Source: Isosphaeraceae bacterium (lineage in GTDB: Bacteria; Planctomycetota; Planctomycetia; Isosphaerales; Isosphaeraceae). Taken from it: 56,322 bases of DNA. A program made the position numbers and the translations under genes. The stretch lies in the NCBI GenBank assembly GCA_021324445.1, contig JAJPJC010000155.1, positions 1-56,322 of the forward strand, given 5' to 3'. The notes beneath the pieces were generated by a model, which had not been told where the DNA came from, made no database searches, and worked only from the letters and a program-made list of their open reading frames with translations. Below are positions 8,325 to 17,979 of this stretch, one piece after another; the first letter of the stretch is position 1; each line of letters begins with the position of its first letter.

Positions 8325-9620
8325 TCATGACCGCCTCCTACCGGCCCCGTATGGCCGCCGCTCCCCTCTTTCCGGGCCGGCACCGGCCGGATCCCGGCAG
8401 CATGCGGCGTAGAGGGCCGCCATCTCCCGGCCGAAACGCTCCCGCGAGAACCGCTCGACGGCCGTCCGCCGGGCGTTCGCTCCGAGCCGGGTCCGCAGCG
8501 CCGGGTCGGCGACCAGCCGGGCGATCGCACCCGCCAGGTCCATGTCGTCGCCGGGGGCGTGGCCGAGTCCGTCGTGGCCGGGGGTGAACAACTCCGCCGC
8601 CCCGCCGGCCGCGGCGACCACGACCGGCTTCCCGCAGCCCATCGCCTCGGCGATGGTCAGCCCGAATGGTTCGGGGCGGGTGCTGGCGTGGACCACCACA
8701 TCGAGCATCCGGTACACATCGGCGGGGTCGTTCTGGAACGGGACGAACCCGACCCGGCCGGCGAGCCCGTTCGCCGTCGCCCTCCGCTCCAGCTCGTCGC
8801 GGGTGAACTGCGACCCGGCGGTGGCGTAGATCGGCCCGCCGATGATATAGCCCCGGCCCGTCGGCCCGTCGCCAGATGCGAGGAGCCGGGCCAGGGCGTC
8901 GAGGAATACCTCCTGCCCCTTCCAGTTCGCGTAGGTCGCCACCAGCCCGATCCGGACCGTCCCGGGCCCGGCCGGCGCCAGCCCGGCAAGGCGGTCGAGC
9001 CCGGCCCCGTCGCGGCCGGCCGGGGCGAAGTGGTCGGTGTCCACGGCGTTCCGGACCGTCGAGATCGGCCACCCGGGGAGGACGGTCGCCGCGTCCCGCC
9101 GGACCGCCTCCGAGATCGCGATCCCGCCGGCCGCCCCGGCGCGCAGCCGCCGAAGCAGCCGGGCCATCACCGGGCGGTCCGAGAGGAAGTCGTGCAGGTG
9201 CCAGAGCACCGGCACTCCGCGCGGCCGGGCCACCGCGGCGCAGGCGTGGGCCTTCAGCCCATTCGAATGGATCAGATCCGGGGCCGACCGGCGGAGTGCC
9301 GCCCCCAACCGGTGGACGAACCCCACCGCCGCCGGGGCTTCTCCCAGCGCCGCCCGGCCGAACCCGAGCCGATCCAGGATGCCCGACCGGCCATCACCTC
9401 GCATCCGGGTGTCCCCGAGCCCGGCCAGGCCGGCCGGGAGCGGCACCAGGGTCATCTCCGCCCCGAGCCGCTCCACCTCGGCCCGGAGCGGGCCGTCGGC
9501 GAACAGGATCACTTCTCGCCTCGCGTCGGGTAGGTGTTCGCGGGCCCCCCGGATCGCCGCGAGCAGGACCCGCTCGGCACCGCCCACCACCCCGACTGGG
9601 TTCAGATAGGTGATTCTCAT
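8325..9620 (-). CDS. GT4 glycosyltransferase
   Basis: The 431-residue enzyme should transfer a sugar from a nucleotide donor to a growing polysaccharide at the cytoplasmic face of the membrane. It has the GT-B layout: an N-terminal acceptor domain with VGVVGGAERVL, and a C-terminal donor domain with LVATYANWKGQ, the retaining-GT4 motif EPFGLTIAEAMGCGKPVVV, and GAAELF. ATG 9620 (MRITYLNPVG) is used; the frame is open 35 codons further, but without homology. It is the last gene before the terminator. Donor and acceptor cannot be predicted. Confidence 0.9.
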   Translation of the reverse strand: MRITYLNPVGVVGGAERVLLAAIRGAREHLPDARREVILFADGPLRAEVERLGAEMTLVPLPAGLAGLGDTRMRGDGRSGILDRLGFGRAALGEAPAAVGFVHRLGAALRRSAPDLIHSNGLKAHACAAVARPRGVPVLWHLHDFLSDRPVMARLLRRLRAGAAGGIAISEAVRRDAATVLPGWPISTVRNAVDTDHFAPAGRDGAGLDRLAGLAPAGPGTVRIGLVATYANWKGQEVFLDALARLLASGDGPTGRGYIIGGPIYATAGSQFTRDELERRATANGLAGRVGFVPFQNDPADVYRMLDVVVHASTRPEPFGLTIAEAMGCGKPVVVAAAGGAAELFTPGHDGLGHAPGDDMDLAGAIARLVADPALRTRLGANARRTAVERFSRERFGREMAALYAACCRDPAGAGPERGERRPYGAGRRRS

Positions 9621-9737
9621 GGATACCTGGCTCCTCGCGGGCGGATCCCAGGGCGTGTGGAAGGAACGGGCCGGGATCGCCAAATCGAGCGATCCGGCAG
9701 TGTGTACGCCTCCGGAATCCGCCATCCGAAATCGACA

Positions 9738-10871
9738 TCAGACGAGCCGGTGGTACGCCCGCGCGATGATCTCGGCATGGGCCGTCCAGGTGAACCGTCC
9801 CGCCCACGCCAGGCGATCGGCCCGCGGCGGCGCGGCGGCCGGGTCGTTGAGCAGCTTCGCCACCAGGCCCGACCATGTTCCAACGTCCGCGACTGGCGCG
9901 TACACCGCGGCCGGGCCGCCGGCTTCCCGCAGGGCCGGGATATCACTGGCCACCACCGCCGCGCCGCAGGCCATCGCCTCGATCGCCGGCAGCCCGAATC
10001 CCTCCGCCCCGCTCGGGATCAGCACGACCCCCGCCCGGCGGTAGACCTCCGCCAGTTCGAACCGGCTCAGTCCGGTCATGTGGATGATTGCGCCGTCGAG
10101 GCCCAGCCGGCCGATCTGTTCTCGATGCTCGGCCGTCCACTCGCCCCCGACCTTGACCAGTTGCAGGTCCGGGACCGCCTCCCGGACCGACGCGACCACG
10201 TCGAGCAGCACGTCGATCCGCTTCCGCGCGACGCAGCTTCCGACGTGCAGCACCCAGGGTCGGCCGCTGACGCCAGCGAGCCACGGCAGTTCGACCGAGG
10301 GGTGGGTCGGGCCGTGAGTAAACTCGGGCGATGCTCCATAGGGAGCGCTGACCAGCCGATCGGGGTCGATCCATCCCGACCGCCTGATCTCTTCTCCGAC
10401 GGCGGCCGTGCCGTGGAACACGACCGCCGCCTTCTTCAGCCCGTCCAAACTCCGCTGGGCCAGGGCCCGGAACCATCGCGGCCGGGGGTCGGCGGCCGGG
10501 TCGAGCAGGCAGCGGAAGGCGTCGAGGTCGTGGCAGAATACCCCGGCCCGCCCGGTCGGGAGGGCGTGCACGAGCTGGGAATACGTGTGGTCGGCGACGT
10601 GGAACAGATCGAATCGCCGGGCCGCTCGGCGGGCGGACCGAGGGAAGGAGATGAACCGATTGAACAGCCGGTCGATGTTGAAAGCAGCCCCTCGCCGGCC
10701 GATCGACGGTAGCCGGGTGACGAGCCGGCGGAACGGCGGGCGGAGGCGGCCGGCCTCCACGGTGAACGGCCCGTCCCGAGGCAGATGGGCCAGGAGCATG
10801 TCCCCGCACAGGTCCATGCTCGGCCATCGTTCCTCCGCAAAGTCGGTCAGGATGGCAAGGCGACGAGGCAT
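9738..10871 (-). CDS. GT4 glycosyltransferase
   Basis: The 377-residue GT-B enzyme begins at ATG 10871 (MPRRLAIL); a GTG directly before it is an alternative. It shows the mannosyltransferase-like pattern: FHVADHTYSQLV, PYGASPEF, VLHVGSCVARKRIDVLL, and the donor-binding motif EGFGLPAIEAMACGAAVVASD. The HVGS...RKR segment carries the Arg/Lys that binds the donor phosphates in related enzymes. It probably adds one sugar in repeat-unit assembly. About 117 bases separate it from the next gene on each side, so it may have its own translation signals within the same operon. Confidence 0.9.
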   Translation of the reverse strand: MPRRLAILTDFAEERWPSMDLCGDMLLAHLPRDGPFTVEAGRLRPPFRRLVTRLPSIGRRGAAFNIDRLFNRFISFPRSARRAARRFDLFHVADHTYSQLVHALPTGRAGVFCHDLDAFRCLLDPAADPRPRWFRALAQRSLDGLKKAAVVFHGTAAVGEEIRRSGWIDPDRLVSAPYGASPEFTHGPTHPSVELPWLAGVSGRPWVLHVGSCVARKRIDVLLDVVASVREAVPDLQLVKVGGEWTAEHREQIGRLGLDGAIIHMTGLSRFELAEVYRRAGVVLIPSGAEGFGLPAIEAMACGAAVVASDIPALREAGGPAAVYAPVADVGTWSGLVAKLLNDPAAAPPRADRLAWAGRFTWTAHAEIIARAYHRLV

Positions 10872-10950
10872 CACTCAGAGCTCGCCAGGGAGGGAAGGTG
10901 AGAGCGAGACCGGGCGCTACGACCTCGGCGATGGATCGCACAAGATATAC

Positions 10951-12138
10951 TTAACGTGCCGTCCGGGCCGCGGCCGCCAGTGCATCCTGGAGACTGGAGA
11001 ACGCGAGGTGGCGGTTCCATTCACGGGCAACGAACTGGCGCCCGCGCAGGGCCTGGGCCCGGGCCTCTACGGGATTGGCGGCGACCCATGCGAGTTGCTC
11101 GGCCGCCGCCGCATCGTCCCCGCGCGGGAAGAGCCGGGCGTACCCCGGCAGGACATCGGCCATCCCGCCGACTTCGCTGGCCACCACCGGGACTCCCGAT
11201 GCCAAGGCCTCCAGCGGAGAGAGTCCGAGCCCTTCGGCCAGGGAGGACTGAACGACGACGTCGGCCGCCTGATAGTACCGGGCCAGGTCCCGCATCGGGT
11301 GGGCCGCCGGTCGGCCGAGGACCCAGGCCTCCGCATTGGAGAGCCCGAGCCGGCGGGCCAGGGCCGTGAATTCACGGTAGCCCCCGCCCAGGTTGACCGC
11401 CACGGCATCCAGGCCCTCGGCCCGGAGGCGGGCCACCGCCCGGAGGGCCGTCTCCGGGTCTTTCTCGTGGCTGACCCGGCTGGCCACCAACACCAGGAAA
11501 GCCTCCTCCGGCAGACCCAGGGCGTCCCGGGCCTCCCGCCGCCCGGCGGGATCGGCGGGGCGGAAGTCGTCGATGTCCACCCCATAATAGTGGGTATTCT
11601 GGACCCGCGGACAGCACCGCCGGGCCACCCGGCACAGGTACGGGCCGAGCGCCAGCCACCCGGCAGCGAGGTGCCCGTTGATCCGCATCAGCCCGCGGAT
11701 CGTCGCGTCGCCGAGCCGGTATTTCCACCAGGCGATCTGCCCTCGCTCCTGGCGGCATCGGAAGTATTCGACCGGGGCCAACATCAGGGTGTTCAGGACG
11801 GGCACGCCGCGCATCCGCCCGGCGAGGTTCGCGCTCAGCGCCCCCCGGGTGACCTCCTGGGCCAGGATGACGTCGAACTGGCGAATCGTCCGCATGAGGT
11901 ACGCGAGCGACCTGACCTGGAACCCGAGCCGACCGCCCGGAATCTCGTGGACGGCGACCGGCGACCCGCAGTCGGCGACCCGTTGCTTCAAGCCGCTCGA
12001 CTCGTAAGTCCGCGCCGGGATGGCCATGGTCAGGTCGCAAATCCGGGCCAATCCGTCCACGTAGCGGATGTCCGTGAACCCTTCCACCAGGAAGAGCACC
12101 CGCAACGACGGGTTCTTCGCATCTGATGTGGTCGTCAT
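10951..12138 (-). CDS. GT4 glycosyltransferase
   Basis: The 395-residue product starts at ATG 12138 (MTTTSDAKNPSLRVLFLVEG), overlapping the stop of the upstream GT gene by the ATGA arrangement, hence translational coupling. Visible features: FLVEGFTDIRYVDG at the N-terminus, a middle acceptor domain, SRVSHEKDPETALRA (phosphate-binding loop), and EGLGLSPLEALASGVPVVASE in the donor domain. The C-terminus ends in a helical segment (REWNRHLAFSSLQDAL). It is likely cytoplasmic and peripheral to the membrane. The sugar specificity is unknown. Confidence 0.9.
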   Translation of the reverse strand: MTTTSDAKNPSLRVLFLVEGFTDIRYVDGLARICDLTMAIPARTYESSGLKQRVADCGSPVAVHEIPGGRLGFQVRSLAYLMRTIRQFDVILAQEVTRGALSANLAGRMRGVPVLNTLMLAPVEYFRCRQERGQIAWWKYRLGDATIRGLMRINGHLAAGWLALGPYLCRVARRCCPRVQNTHYYGVDIDDFRPADPAGRREARDALGLPEEAFLVLVASRVSHEKDPETALRAVARLRAEGLDAVAVNLGGGYREFTALARRLGLSNAEAWVLGRPAAHPMRDLARYYQAADVVVQSSLAEGLGLSPLEALASGVPVVASEVGGMADVLPGYARLFPRGDDAAAAEQLAWVAANPVEARAQALRGRQFVAREWNRHLAFSSLQDALAAAARTAR

Positions 12139-13295
12139 CACCCCGCCTCGGGTCGATTGCTGCGATCGTCCAGGGCGACCGCCTCGTGGTAAACGGCCAT
12201 CGTCTGCTCGGCTGTACGGTCCCAGGTGTACGCCTCGATCTCGGAGCGAGCGGCCGAGCCCATTCGCTGCCGTAGGCCGGGGTCGGCGGCCAGGGCCCGC
12301 AGCCCCTCGGCGATCTGGTCCGGGGCCCACGGGTCGGCGGTCAGCCAGCCGTCCTTCCCGTGCTCGATCAACTCGGCCGCCCCGGCCGTCCGGCTGGTGA
12401 TGACCGGCAGGCCCGAGGCCATCGCTTCACTGATAACCATCCCGTACGGCTCGTAGATGGTCGGGAAGACGAACACATCGGCGGCGGCGAAGAACCGTTC
12501 GATGTGCCGGGAGAGCGGGTGGAACACGATCCGATCCTCGGCGCCTGCCGCACGGGCGATGGCGCGGTCCGCGGCCGGGTCGGAACCCGATACGAGCACC
12601 AGCCGGACACCGGGAACACGAGCGACCGCCCGGATCACCGCGGCGCCCCCCTTCTGCAGGTTCCCCACGAAGAGGGCCAGGCATTGGTCGGGAGCCGCGC
12701 CCAGCTCCGACCTCAGCCGATCTCTGCCAGCGGTGCGGTTACGCGGGTGGAATCTCTCCAGATCGACCCCGTGGTAGATGACCCGGACTCCGTCCGCGCG
12801 GCCGAAGAACCGAGCCAAGTCTCCCCGGATCGATTCGGAGATCGCGATCACCCGGCGCGTGGATGGCTGAGCCAGGGCGAGCCGCTCCAGGGGTGTAATC
12901 AGTGCCCGGGACAGTGACTGCCGCCATGTCAGCGCACCCTTCGCCTTGACCAGGGCATCGTACCACCCGGGCTGGCAGAAGTGAGCGGTCGCGACGTTAT
13001 GTCGAAGCCCACACAGACCCTGGGCATGGACGACATCGTAGCCCCCACCGACCATCGCGGTGGCCGGCAGCACGAACGACAGGATGCTGACGAGGGCATT
13101 CGTGCGGCATGCCGGGACATGATGATACGTGATTCCGTCCGGGTCCGGCTCCTCGAACGTATTGGCGAACACGTGAACTTCGTGGTCGCGTTTGTACCGG
13201 GACGCGAGCTCGGCGACATAGCGGCTGTGGCCCATGTGGCGGTTGTAGTCGTGGACCACGAAGGCGATTCGCAGGCGGCGGGCGGCGGGGCTCAT
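12138..13295 (-). CDS. GT4 glycosyltransferase
   Basis: The 385-residue enzyme starts at ATG 13295 (MSPAARRLRIAFVVHDYNRH). The acceptor-side glycine loop reads DYNRHMGHSRYVAEL; the donor domain has LFVGNLQKGGAAVIRA, FVFPTIYEPYGMVISEAMA and GLPVITSRTAGAAELIEHG, the complete E-x7-E pattern. The start overlaps the previous GT stop and its own stop overlaps the next GT start, so three genes form one coupled unit. A longer open frame upstream (to 14063) is a shadow of the neighbouring gene. The substrate is unknown. Confidence 0.92.
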   Translation of the reverse strand: MSPAARRLRIAFVVHDYNRHMGHSRYVAELASRYKRDHEVHVFANTFEEPDPDGITYHHVPACRTNALVSILSFVLPATAMVGGGYDVVHAQGLCGLRHNVATAHFCQPGWYDALVKAKGALTWRQSLSRALITPLERLALAQPSTRRVIAISESIRGDLARFFGRADGVRVIYHGVDLERFHPRNRTAGRDRLRSELGAAPDQCLALFVGNLQKGGAAVIRAVARVPGVRLVLVSGSDPAADRAIARAAGAEDRIVFHPLSRHIERFFAAADVFVFPTIYEPYGMVISEAMASGLPVITSRTAGAAELIEHGKDGWLTADPWAPDQIAEGLRALAADPGLRQRMGSAARSEIEAYTWDRTAEQTMAVYHEAVALDDRSNRPEAG

Positions 13296-14521
13296 GGTTC
13301 GTCCAGCAGGGTTGCCAGGGTGTGGCGGATGGCGAAACGGTCCTCGTACAGCCGACGGCCGGCGCGCCCCAGCTCGGCGAGCCGGTCGGGGCGATCGAGC
13401 AGGTCGAGGGCCAGCCGGGTGAGCCGGTCCGGGTCGCCGGCCGGGGCCGCGGCGACGGCTCCATTCGACCAGACCGGCTCGGACAGATCGCCGATCGTGG
13501 TCACCACCGGCACCCCGTTGGCCAGGGCGGCCATCAGGGTCGTTCGCCGACCGCTCGCCCCGTCGGGGTAGGGCTGGATGGCGAGGTCGCAGGCCCGCAG
13601 GTACTCGGCGACCAGGGAGGCGGGAAGCGGGCCGGGGGCGATGACGCGGGCCTGCCAGTCCGCCCGATCGTCGGCCAGTTCGTCCCGCCACCGGCCACCC
13701 CCGGCCCCGAGGAGGAGGACCCGGACATCGGGCCGGCGGTCGAGCAACCCGCGCACGACAGGGCCAAGATCTCGGGTTACCAACGGGCTGTAGGTGCCGA
13801 AGTGGCAAGCCACCCGGGCCGTCGGATCGCCTTGGGTCAGCTCGGCCCGACGGGCGGCCACCGTCGCGGTCGCGGCGTCCTCGGGAACGGTCGACGGGAC
13901 CGGCGTCCAGGCGATCGGCAGCCGCCCGGCCCCGAGCCGGCGCAGGAGCGGCACCCAGCCCGGGATGGTGACATACGCCCGGGAGCACGCCCGGACCAGC
14001 ACGGCCGCCATGGCGCGATTCACCGCGGCGAGCAGGTTGTGCCGCAACGGCCGGCGGACCCACGGGAAGGCAACCTCATGGAAGATCACCCGGACGTCGT
14101 CGCGACGCCGCACGCGTCGGGAGAGGACCCACGCCGCGAAACCCAGGTTCATCGCGTTCCAGCCGAACGCATGGGGAACATACTGGATCACGATGGTTCG
14201 CGGTGCGGGAAAACGGTCGAGTCCTCGATCCAGGCGAGCGAGCCCCACCAGCCCGAACCGGCCCGCGGCCCGGTGGACCCACACCCCGACCGGCAGAGCC
14301 ACCGCGGCCGGCTCGTCCCCAGCCGACCAAACATGCACTTCAGCCCCCTCATCGGCCAGTGCAGCGGCGACGGCCGCGGTGTAGTCCGCCACCCCGCCCA
14401 GGTCCGGAGGATACGCACCGGTCACCATGTGCCATGTACGCCGAACGGGAGTGACCGGCGCGAAGCCAGCAGTCGCGGGCAACGACAGGCCCAATCCATG
14501 AGATTGCGAACGTAATACCAT
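13292..14521 (-). CDS. Glycosyltransferase, GT4-like, divergent donor motif
   Basis: The 409-residue protein has a GT-B start TGAYPPDLGGVADYTAAVA, typical of GT4 acceptor domains, and a C-terminal donor-type domain with CHFGTYSPLVTRDLG, VLLLGAGGG and LMAALANGVPVVTT. The usual E-x7-E motif is replaced by RRTTLMAALANGVPVV, so the first Glu is missing and catalysis or donor binding may differ. ATG 14521 is used, though ATG 14428 (MVTGAYPP) would begin nearer the domain. It is the first gene of the coupled block 14521-10951 and follows a 44-base gap after the methyltransferase stop. Confidence 0.82.
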   Translation of the reverse strand: MVLRSQSHGLGLSLPATAGFAPVTPVRRTWHMVTGAYPPDLGGVADYTAAVAAALADEGAEVHVWSAGDEPAAVALPVGVWVHRAAGRFGLVGLARLDRGLDRFPAPRTIVIQYVPHAFGWNAMNLGFAAWVLSRRVRRRDDVRVIFHEVAFPWVRRPLRHNLLAAVNRAMAAVLVRACSRAYVTIPGWVPLLRRLGAGRLPIAWTPVPSTVPEDAATATVAARRAELTQGDPTARVACHFGTYSPLVTRDLGPVVRGLLDRRPDVRVLLLGAGGGRWRDELADDRADWQARVIAPGPLPASLVAEYLRACDLAIQPYPDGASGRRTTLMAALANGVPVVTTIGDLSEPVWSNGAVAAAPAGDPDRLTRLALDLLDRPDRLAELGRAGRRLYEDRFAIRHTLATLLDEP

Positions 14522-14565
14522 AAACTTATTTGATGTTGCGAATATTGTTACAGTGATTTCCCGAT

Positions 14566-15405
14566 TCAGGGTTGTGGGCCGTGCTCCCCGCGGCGCAAGG
14601 CGACCAGATAAACTCTTCCGCCGGCCGGGCAGTCGGTCGGCCCGGAAATCTCCCGGGGAGTGGGATCGTCATCTGACCACGCGCGGAGGGCATACCGCTG
14701 CGTCGAGAAGAAATCGAACACGTCGACCAACGCTCCTCCAGCCGATTCAAGCCCGCAGCCTCGGTGGATCTCGACATAGCACTCCGGGGCCCGGGCGAGG
14801 ACCCGGCGGGCACCCCGGAGGGCATGGCACTCGTACCCCTCGACATCGATAAACAGGACGTCCGGCTGACCATACTCGTCGGCCAGGTCGTCGATCGTGA
14901 CGGCCGGCACGCGGATCGTCGTGATCGTGCTTTCTCGATGGCGGACGCTGGCGTTCAGGTCGGCCGTGATCTCGAGCTCCCCCGGGCGGTCGGCGATGGC
15001 CGCCGACAACACCCGGACCTGTCGAAGACCATTCAGGTCCCTGTTGACCTCGCACATCCGGGCATTGTGGGGGAGGGCCTCCACCGCGACCACCTCGCCG
15101 GCTGGGCCGACGTGATGGGCCAGGATCATCGCCACAACCCCCTGGTGGGCGCCCACGTCGAACACCCGGGCCCCCGGGACGAGTCCGCCCGAGCGGAGGA
15201 GATCCACCTCGTGCATCGGCTCCCATCGGTGATTGTACCAGCCCCCGGCCAGCGGGTCGGCGATCCTGACCTTCAAGCGGACCCCCGCATATTCGTGCTC
15301 GACCAGGTAGGGACGGAACCACTCCAGGATTCTCTTGCTCTTCCAGTTTCGCAGCCTCCTCCAGAGCGGGCGAGGGACAAACCGGCGGATTATTTGTTTG
15401 ATCAT
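14566..15405 (-). CDS. FkbM-family methyltransferase
   Basis: The 279-residue protein has a class I SAM-dependent fold. Motif I is VFDVGAHQGVVAMILA at residues 81-96, followed by VVAVEALPHN (motif II acidic residue). The FkbM-specific block DVLFIDVEGYECHALRGA lies near residues 184-201. The N-terminal 35 residues are basic (RRFVPRPLWRRLRNWKSKR) and may hold it at the membrane. In polysaccharide loci FkbM proteins are thought to O-methylate sugars; the target here is unknown. It lies between GT genes on the same strand. Confidence 0.9.
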   Translation of the reverse strand: MIKQIIRRFVPRPLWRRLRNWKSKRILEWFRPYLVEHEYAGVRLKVRIADPLAGGWYNHRWEPMHEVDLLRSGGLVPGARVFDVGAHQGVVAMILAHHVGPAGEVVAVEALPHNARMCEVNRDLNGLRQVRVLSAAIADRPGELEITADLNASVRHRESTITTIRVPAVTIDDLADEYGQPDVLFIDVEGYECHALRGARRVLARAPECYVEIHRGCGLESAGGALVDVFDFFSTQRYALRAWSDDDPTPREISGPTDCPAGGRVYLVALRRGEHGPQP

Positions 15406-15624
15406 TTGTAAATCCTGTCTTCACTGGACCTCGGCCGGTTCCCGCGAGGCCGATCGTATGATCCTCCGCGGTCGGCCGGCGTACCGCCTCCGAGGCACCG
15501 CGGTGCGATCGATGCACCTTCGAACCGCCCCGAATCCGAACGGTCGGGGGGACAGGCCTCCTCCAGGGGAAGCCGGCGCGCCTCCCCATTGGAGCCGGCT
15601 CCGTCCGGCGACCCCATCCCGGCG

Positions 15625-16845
15625 TTAGCCACTCTGACCACCACCCCCGGCGAACCGGGTGAATACGGCCATCAGCGGCGCATAGTGATTGGCCCAGGTG
15701 AACCGACCCGCAAGCCGGGAGGCGCCGGCCCGGAGGCGTTGGTGGACGGCCGGGTCGGCCAGGCAGCCCACGATCGAATCGGCCAGTCCCGCCGCCCGCG
15801 GGGGGTCGCCGGGTGCGAGCCGGCCGTTCGCGCCGTCGGTCAGCCAGCTCGGGGTGCCGCCCACCGCGAACGCGGCCACCGGTACTCCGTACAGCCCCGC
15901 TTCGGGGCCGACCTGGCCGAAAGGCTCGGGCCAGATGCTGGGGACGACCAGCAGGTCGGACGCCCGGAACAGGGCCGACCGGCGGCCGGCATCGACCCAA
16001 CCCGTGAATTCGATCCGCAGCCCGGGGTCATGGGCCTGGAGGGATGCGGCCCGTGCCTCCCACCCGACCCGCTCCCTCCCATCGCCGGCGAACACGACCC
16101 GGAGCGGGCGGCCGAGCGCGGCCCGGACCCGCGGCAGGGCCTCCAGCAACACATCTCCCCCTTTGGGCGCCTCCATCCGGCCCAGGAACAGCAGCGTCGG
16201 GCGGGAGCCAAGGGGTCGAGCCGGTTGCTGTTCGGGGATGGACTCGGACACGTAGAACGGGAACCGGAACACGCGATCGGCCGGGATGCCGTGTCGCACG
16301 TATTCGTCGCGCATGTGTTCCGAGTGGGTGACCACGGCCGCGCACCGGCGGATGGCGGCCAGTCGCTCGGCCTGGAGGCGGTACTGCCGAAGCATGGTCA
16401 CCGGGTTCAGCCCGCCGCACCGCCGGGGGAAGTAATGGGCCAGGCAGGCCGGCCCGAACCGCCGGTCGCACGGACTGGCCACCGGAAGCCAGGTCGTCCT
16501 GGCCCCGCTGATGCACGTGCCGACATACACGTGTGCGAAGAAGACGGCCGGCGCGATGCCGTAGGCCGCTTCCTCGAGATCGGGAGATCCCGTGCCGTGG
16601 GCGTAGATCACCTCCGGTCGCCACCGGCGCAGGGCCTCGAGCGCGGCCGCCCGGCCTAGCTCGGCGATCGACCAGCCGCCGGCCGGCGGATCCGGGATCG
16701 CCGACCGGTCCGGCGGCCCCTCCGACGTCTCGTACCAGAACCCGACCTCGTTGCCGGAGTCCGCGGCCGCGACGAGGAACCTCCGCAGATACTCCTCCAC
16801 GCCCCCGACCACACGGTTGCTCCGGCTCAGAACGGCTACTCGCAT
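15625..16845 (-). CDS. GT4 glycosyltransferase
   Basis: The 406-residue product starts at ATG 16845 (MRVAVLSRSNRVVGGVEEYL), inside the last codons of the upstream GT (10-base overlap). It has the acceptor glycine loop VVGGVEEYLRRFL, a Cys-containing insertion between strands (CISGARTTWLPVASPCDRRFGPAC), TLLFLGRMEAPKGGDVLLEAL, and EPFGQVGPEAGLYGVPVAAFAVGG as the donor motif. The Cys-rich insertion is seen in some GT4 enzymes of secreted-glycan loci. No lesion is seen. The substrate is unknown. Confidence 0.9.
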   Translation of the reverse strand: MRVAVLSRSNRVVGGVEEYLRRFLVAAADSGNEVGFWYETSEGPPDRSAIPDPPAGGWSIAELGRAAALEALRRWRPEVIYAHGTGSPDLEEAAYGIAPAVFFAHVYVGTCISGARTTWLPVASPCDRRFGPACLAHYFPRRCGGLNPVTMLRQYRLQAERLAAIRRCAAVVTHSEHMRDEYVRHGIPADRVFRFPFYVSESIPEQQPARPLGSRPTLLFLGRMEAPKGGDVLLEALPRVRAALGRPLRVVFAGDGRERVGWEARAASLQAHDPGLRIEFTGWVDAGRRSALFRASDLLVVPSIWPEPFGQVGPEAGLYGVPVAAFAVGGTPSWLTDGANGRLAPGDPPRAAGLADSIVGCLADPAVHQRLRAGASRLAGRFTWANHYAPLMAVFTRFAGGGGQSG

Positions 16846-17948
16846 CGCTCGGTACCGCCCGTCAAGGAATGGCATTCGTACGCGTCCAGACAATGCCCGA
16901 CCACGGCCGGCCAGGTGAACGCTCGCAGGACGCGCCGCCGACCGGCCAGGCCCAGCCGGGTCACATCCTCCGGATGGTCTCTAAGCCATTCCAGCCTGGC
17001 CCGCAGCGCGGCCGGGTCGTTGGGAGGCACGACGAACCCGGTTTCCCCGTCGGCCACGACCTCCGGCATCGACGCCACGTTCGTGCAGATCGCCGGGGTG
17101 CCACACGCCATCCCCTCCAGCAGCGTCTGTCCGAGCAGTTCCGGCACGCGGGTTTCGTCCCCGTACATCGTCCGGTACACGCTCGGCAGCACGACGCCGA
17201 TCGCACGGCGGTACGCCCGGACCAGTTCGCGGTCGTCGCAGCCCAGCCGGAACACGACCGGCTTGCCGGCCGCCAACCGCTTCAGGTCGGCGAAGAACCG
17301 GTCGTCATAGGGCCGGCCGATCACCTCCAGCGTCAGCCCATCGGGCAGGGCCTCGATCAGGTCGTTGACCCCCTTGTGCGGCATCAGGCGGCCAGCATAG
17401 ACGACGAGCGGCTCCTTCGGGACGGCCGGGTCGGGGGCGAACCGATCGATGTCCACGCCGCCGTGGATGACACGCGCCCGGCACCAGTCGGCATGTCCGC
17501 CCAGGGACCGGCTGTACTCGCTGATGTGCAGGTGGCCGTGGAACCAGCGATCCGTCCGAATGTAGGCGGAGATGTCCCATCCGCCGCCCCCGAGGTCGCT
17601 CACGAAGACCTTCCGCCGGGTGGCCCGGCAGAACGCGGCGGCGAAGCTGCTGGCGACCACGGCCCGCTGGTGGCAATGGACCACGTCCGCCCAGCCGAGA
17701 TGGCGCACCATCGCCGGATGGAAAGGGTTGAACCGCTGCCCGCGGACCCGCCAGGCCGGCCCGAGGCTCCGGATGTCCAGCCGGCCGACATCCCGCCGGG
17801 CCGGGACATCCGCGAACGTGACCAGCCGGGTTGGGGTCTCGTCGGCCATGTGCCGGGCGAGTTCCAGGGCATACCGCTCGGCCCCACCATAGACCCCGTC
17901 CTCACCGAACAGGGCGGGGACGATGTGGAGGATTCGCGTTTGCAACAT
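16836..17948 (-). CDS. GT4 glycosyltransferase
   Basis: The 370-residue enzyme begins at ATG 17948 (MLQTRILHIVPALFGEDGVY), although the frame is open another 65 codons into the neighbouring gene. The N-terminal domain contains GGAERYALELARHM and the donor domain LVVYAGRLMPHKGVNDLIEAL, RVPELLGQTLLEGMACGTPAICTN and SMPEVVADGETGFVVP. The AGRxxPxKG loop and the E-x7-E-like motif fit a retaining transferase. It overlaps the next gene by 10 bases and follows the upstream GT by 31 bases, so it is in the same operon. Confidence 0.9.
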   Translation of the reverse strand: MLQTRILHIVPALFGEDGVYGGAERYALELARHMADETPTRLVTFADVPARRDVGRLDIRSLGPAWRVRGQRFNPFHPAMVRHLGWADVVHCHQRAVVASSFAAAFCRATRRKVFVSDLGGGGWDISAYIRTDRWFHGHLHISEYSRSLGGHADWCRARVIHGGVDIDRFAPDPAVPKEPLVVYAGRLMPHKGVNDLIEALPDGLTLEVIGRPYDDRFFADLKRLAAGKPVVFRLGCDDRELVRAYRRAIGVVLPSVYRTMYGDETRVPELLGQTLLEGMACGTPAICTNVASMPEVVADGETGFVVPPNDPAALRARLEWLRDHPEDVTRLGLAGRRRVLRAFTWPAVVGHCLDAYECHSLTGGTERCE

Positions 17949-17979
17949 GGCCTGGGCTCCGGCTGGATGGCAGGTGGAT

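Noticed and set aside
10408..12126. 572-codon plus-strand frame
   Set aside because: Antisense to two clear GT4 genes, with shadow composition (Arg, Pro, Gly, His) and no motif.
12138..14063. A 641-codon open frame on the minus strand
   Set aside because: Only the last 385 codons (from ATG 13295) resemble a glycosyltransferase; the rest is an Arg/Pro/Gly-rich shadow of the gene at 13292-14521.
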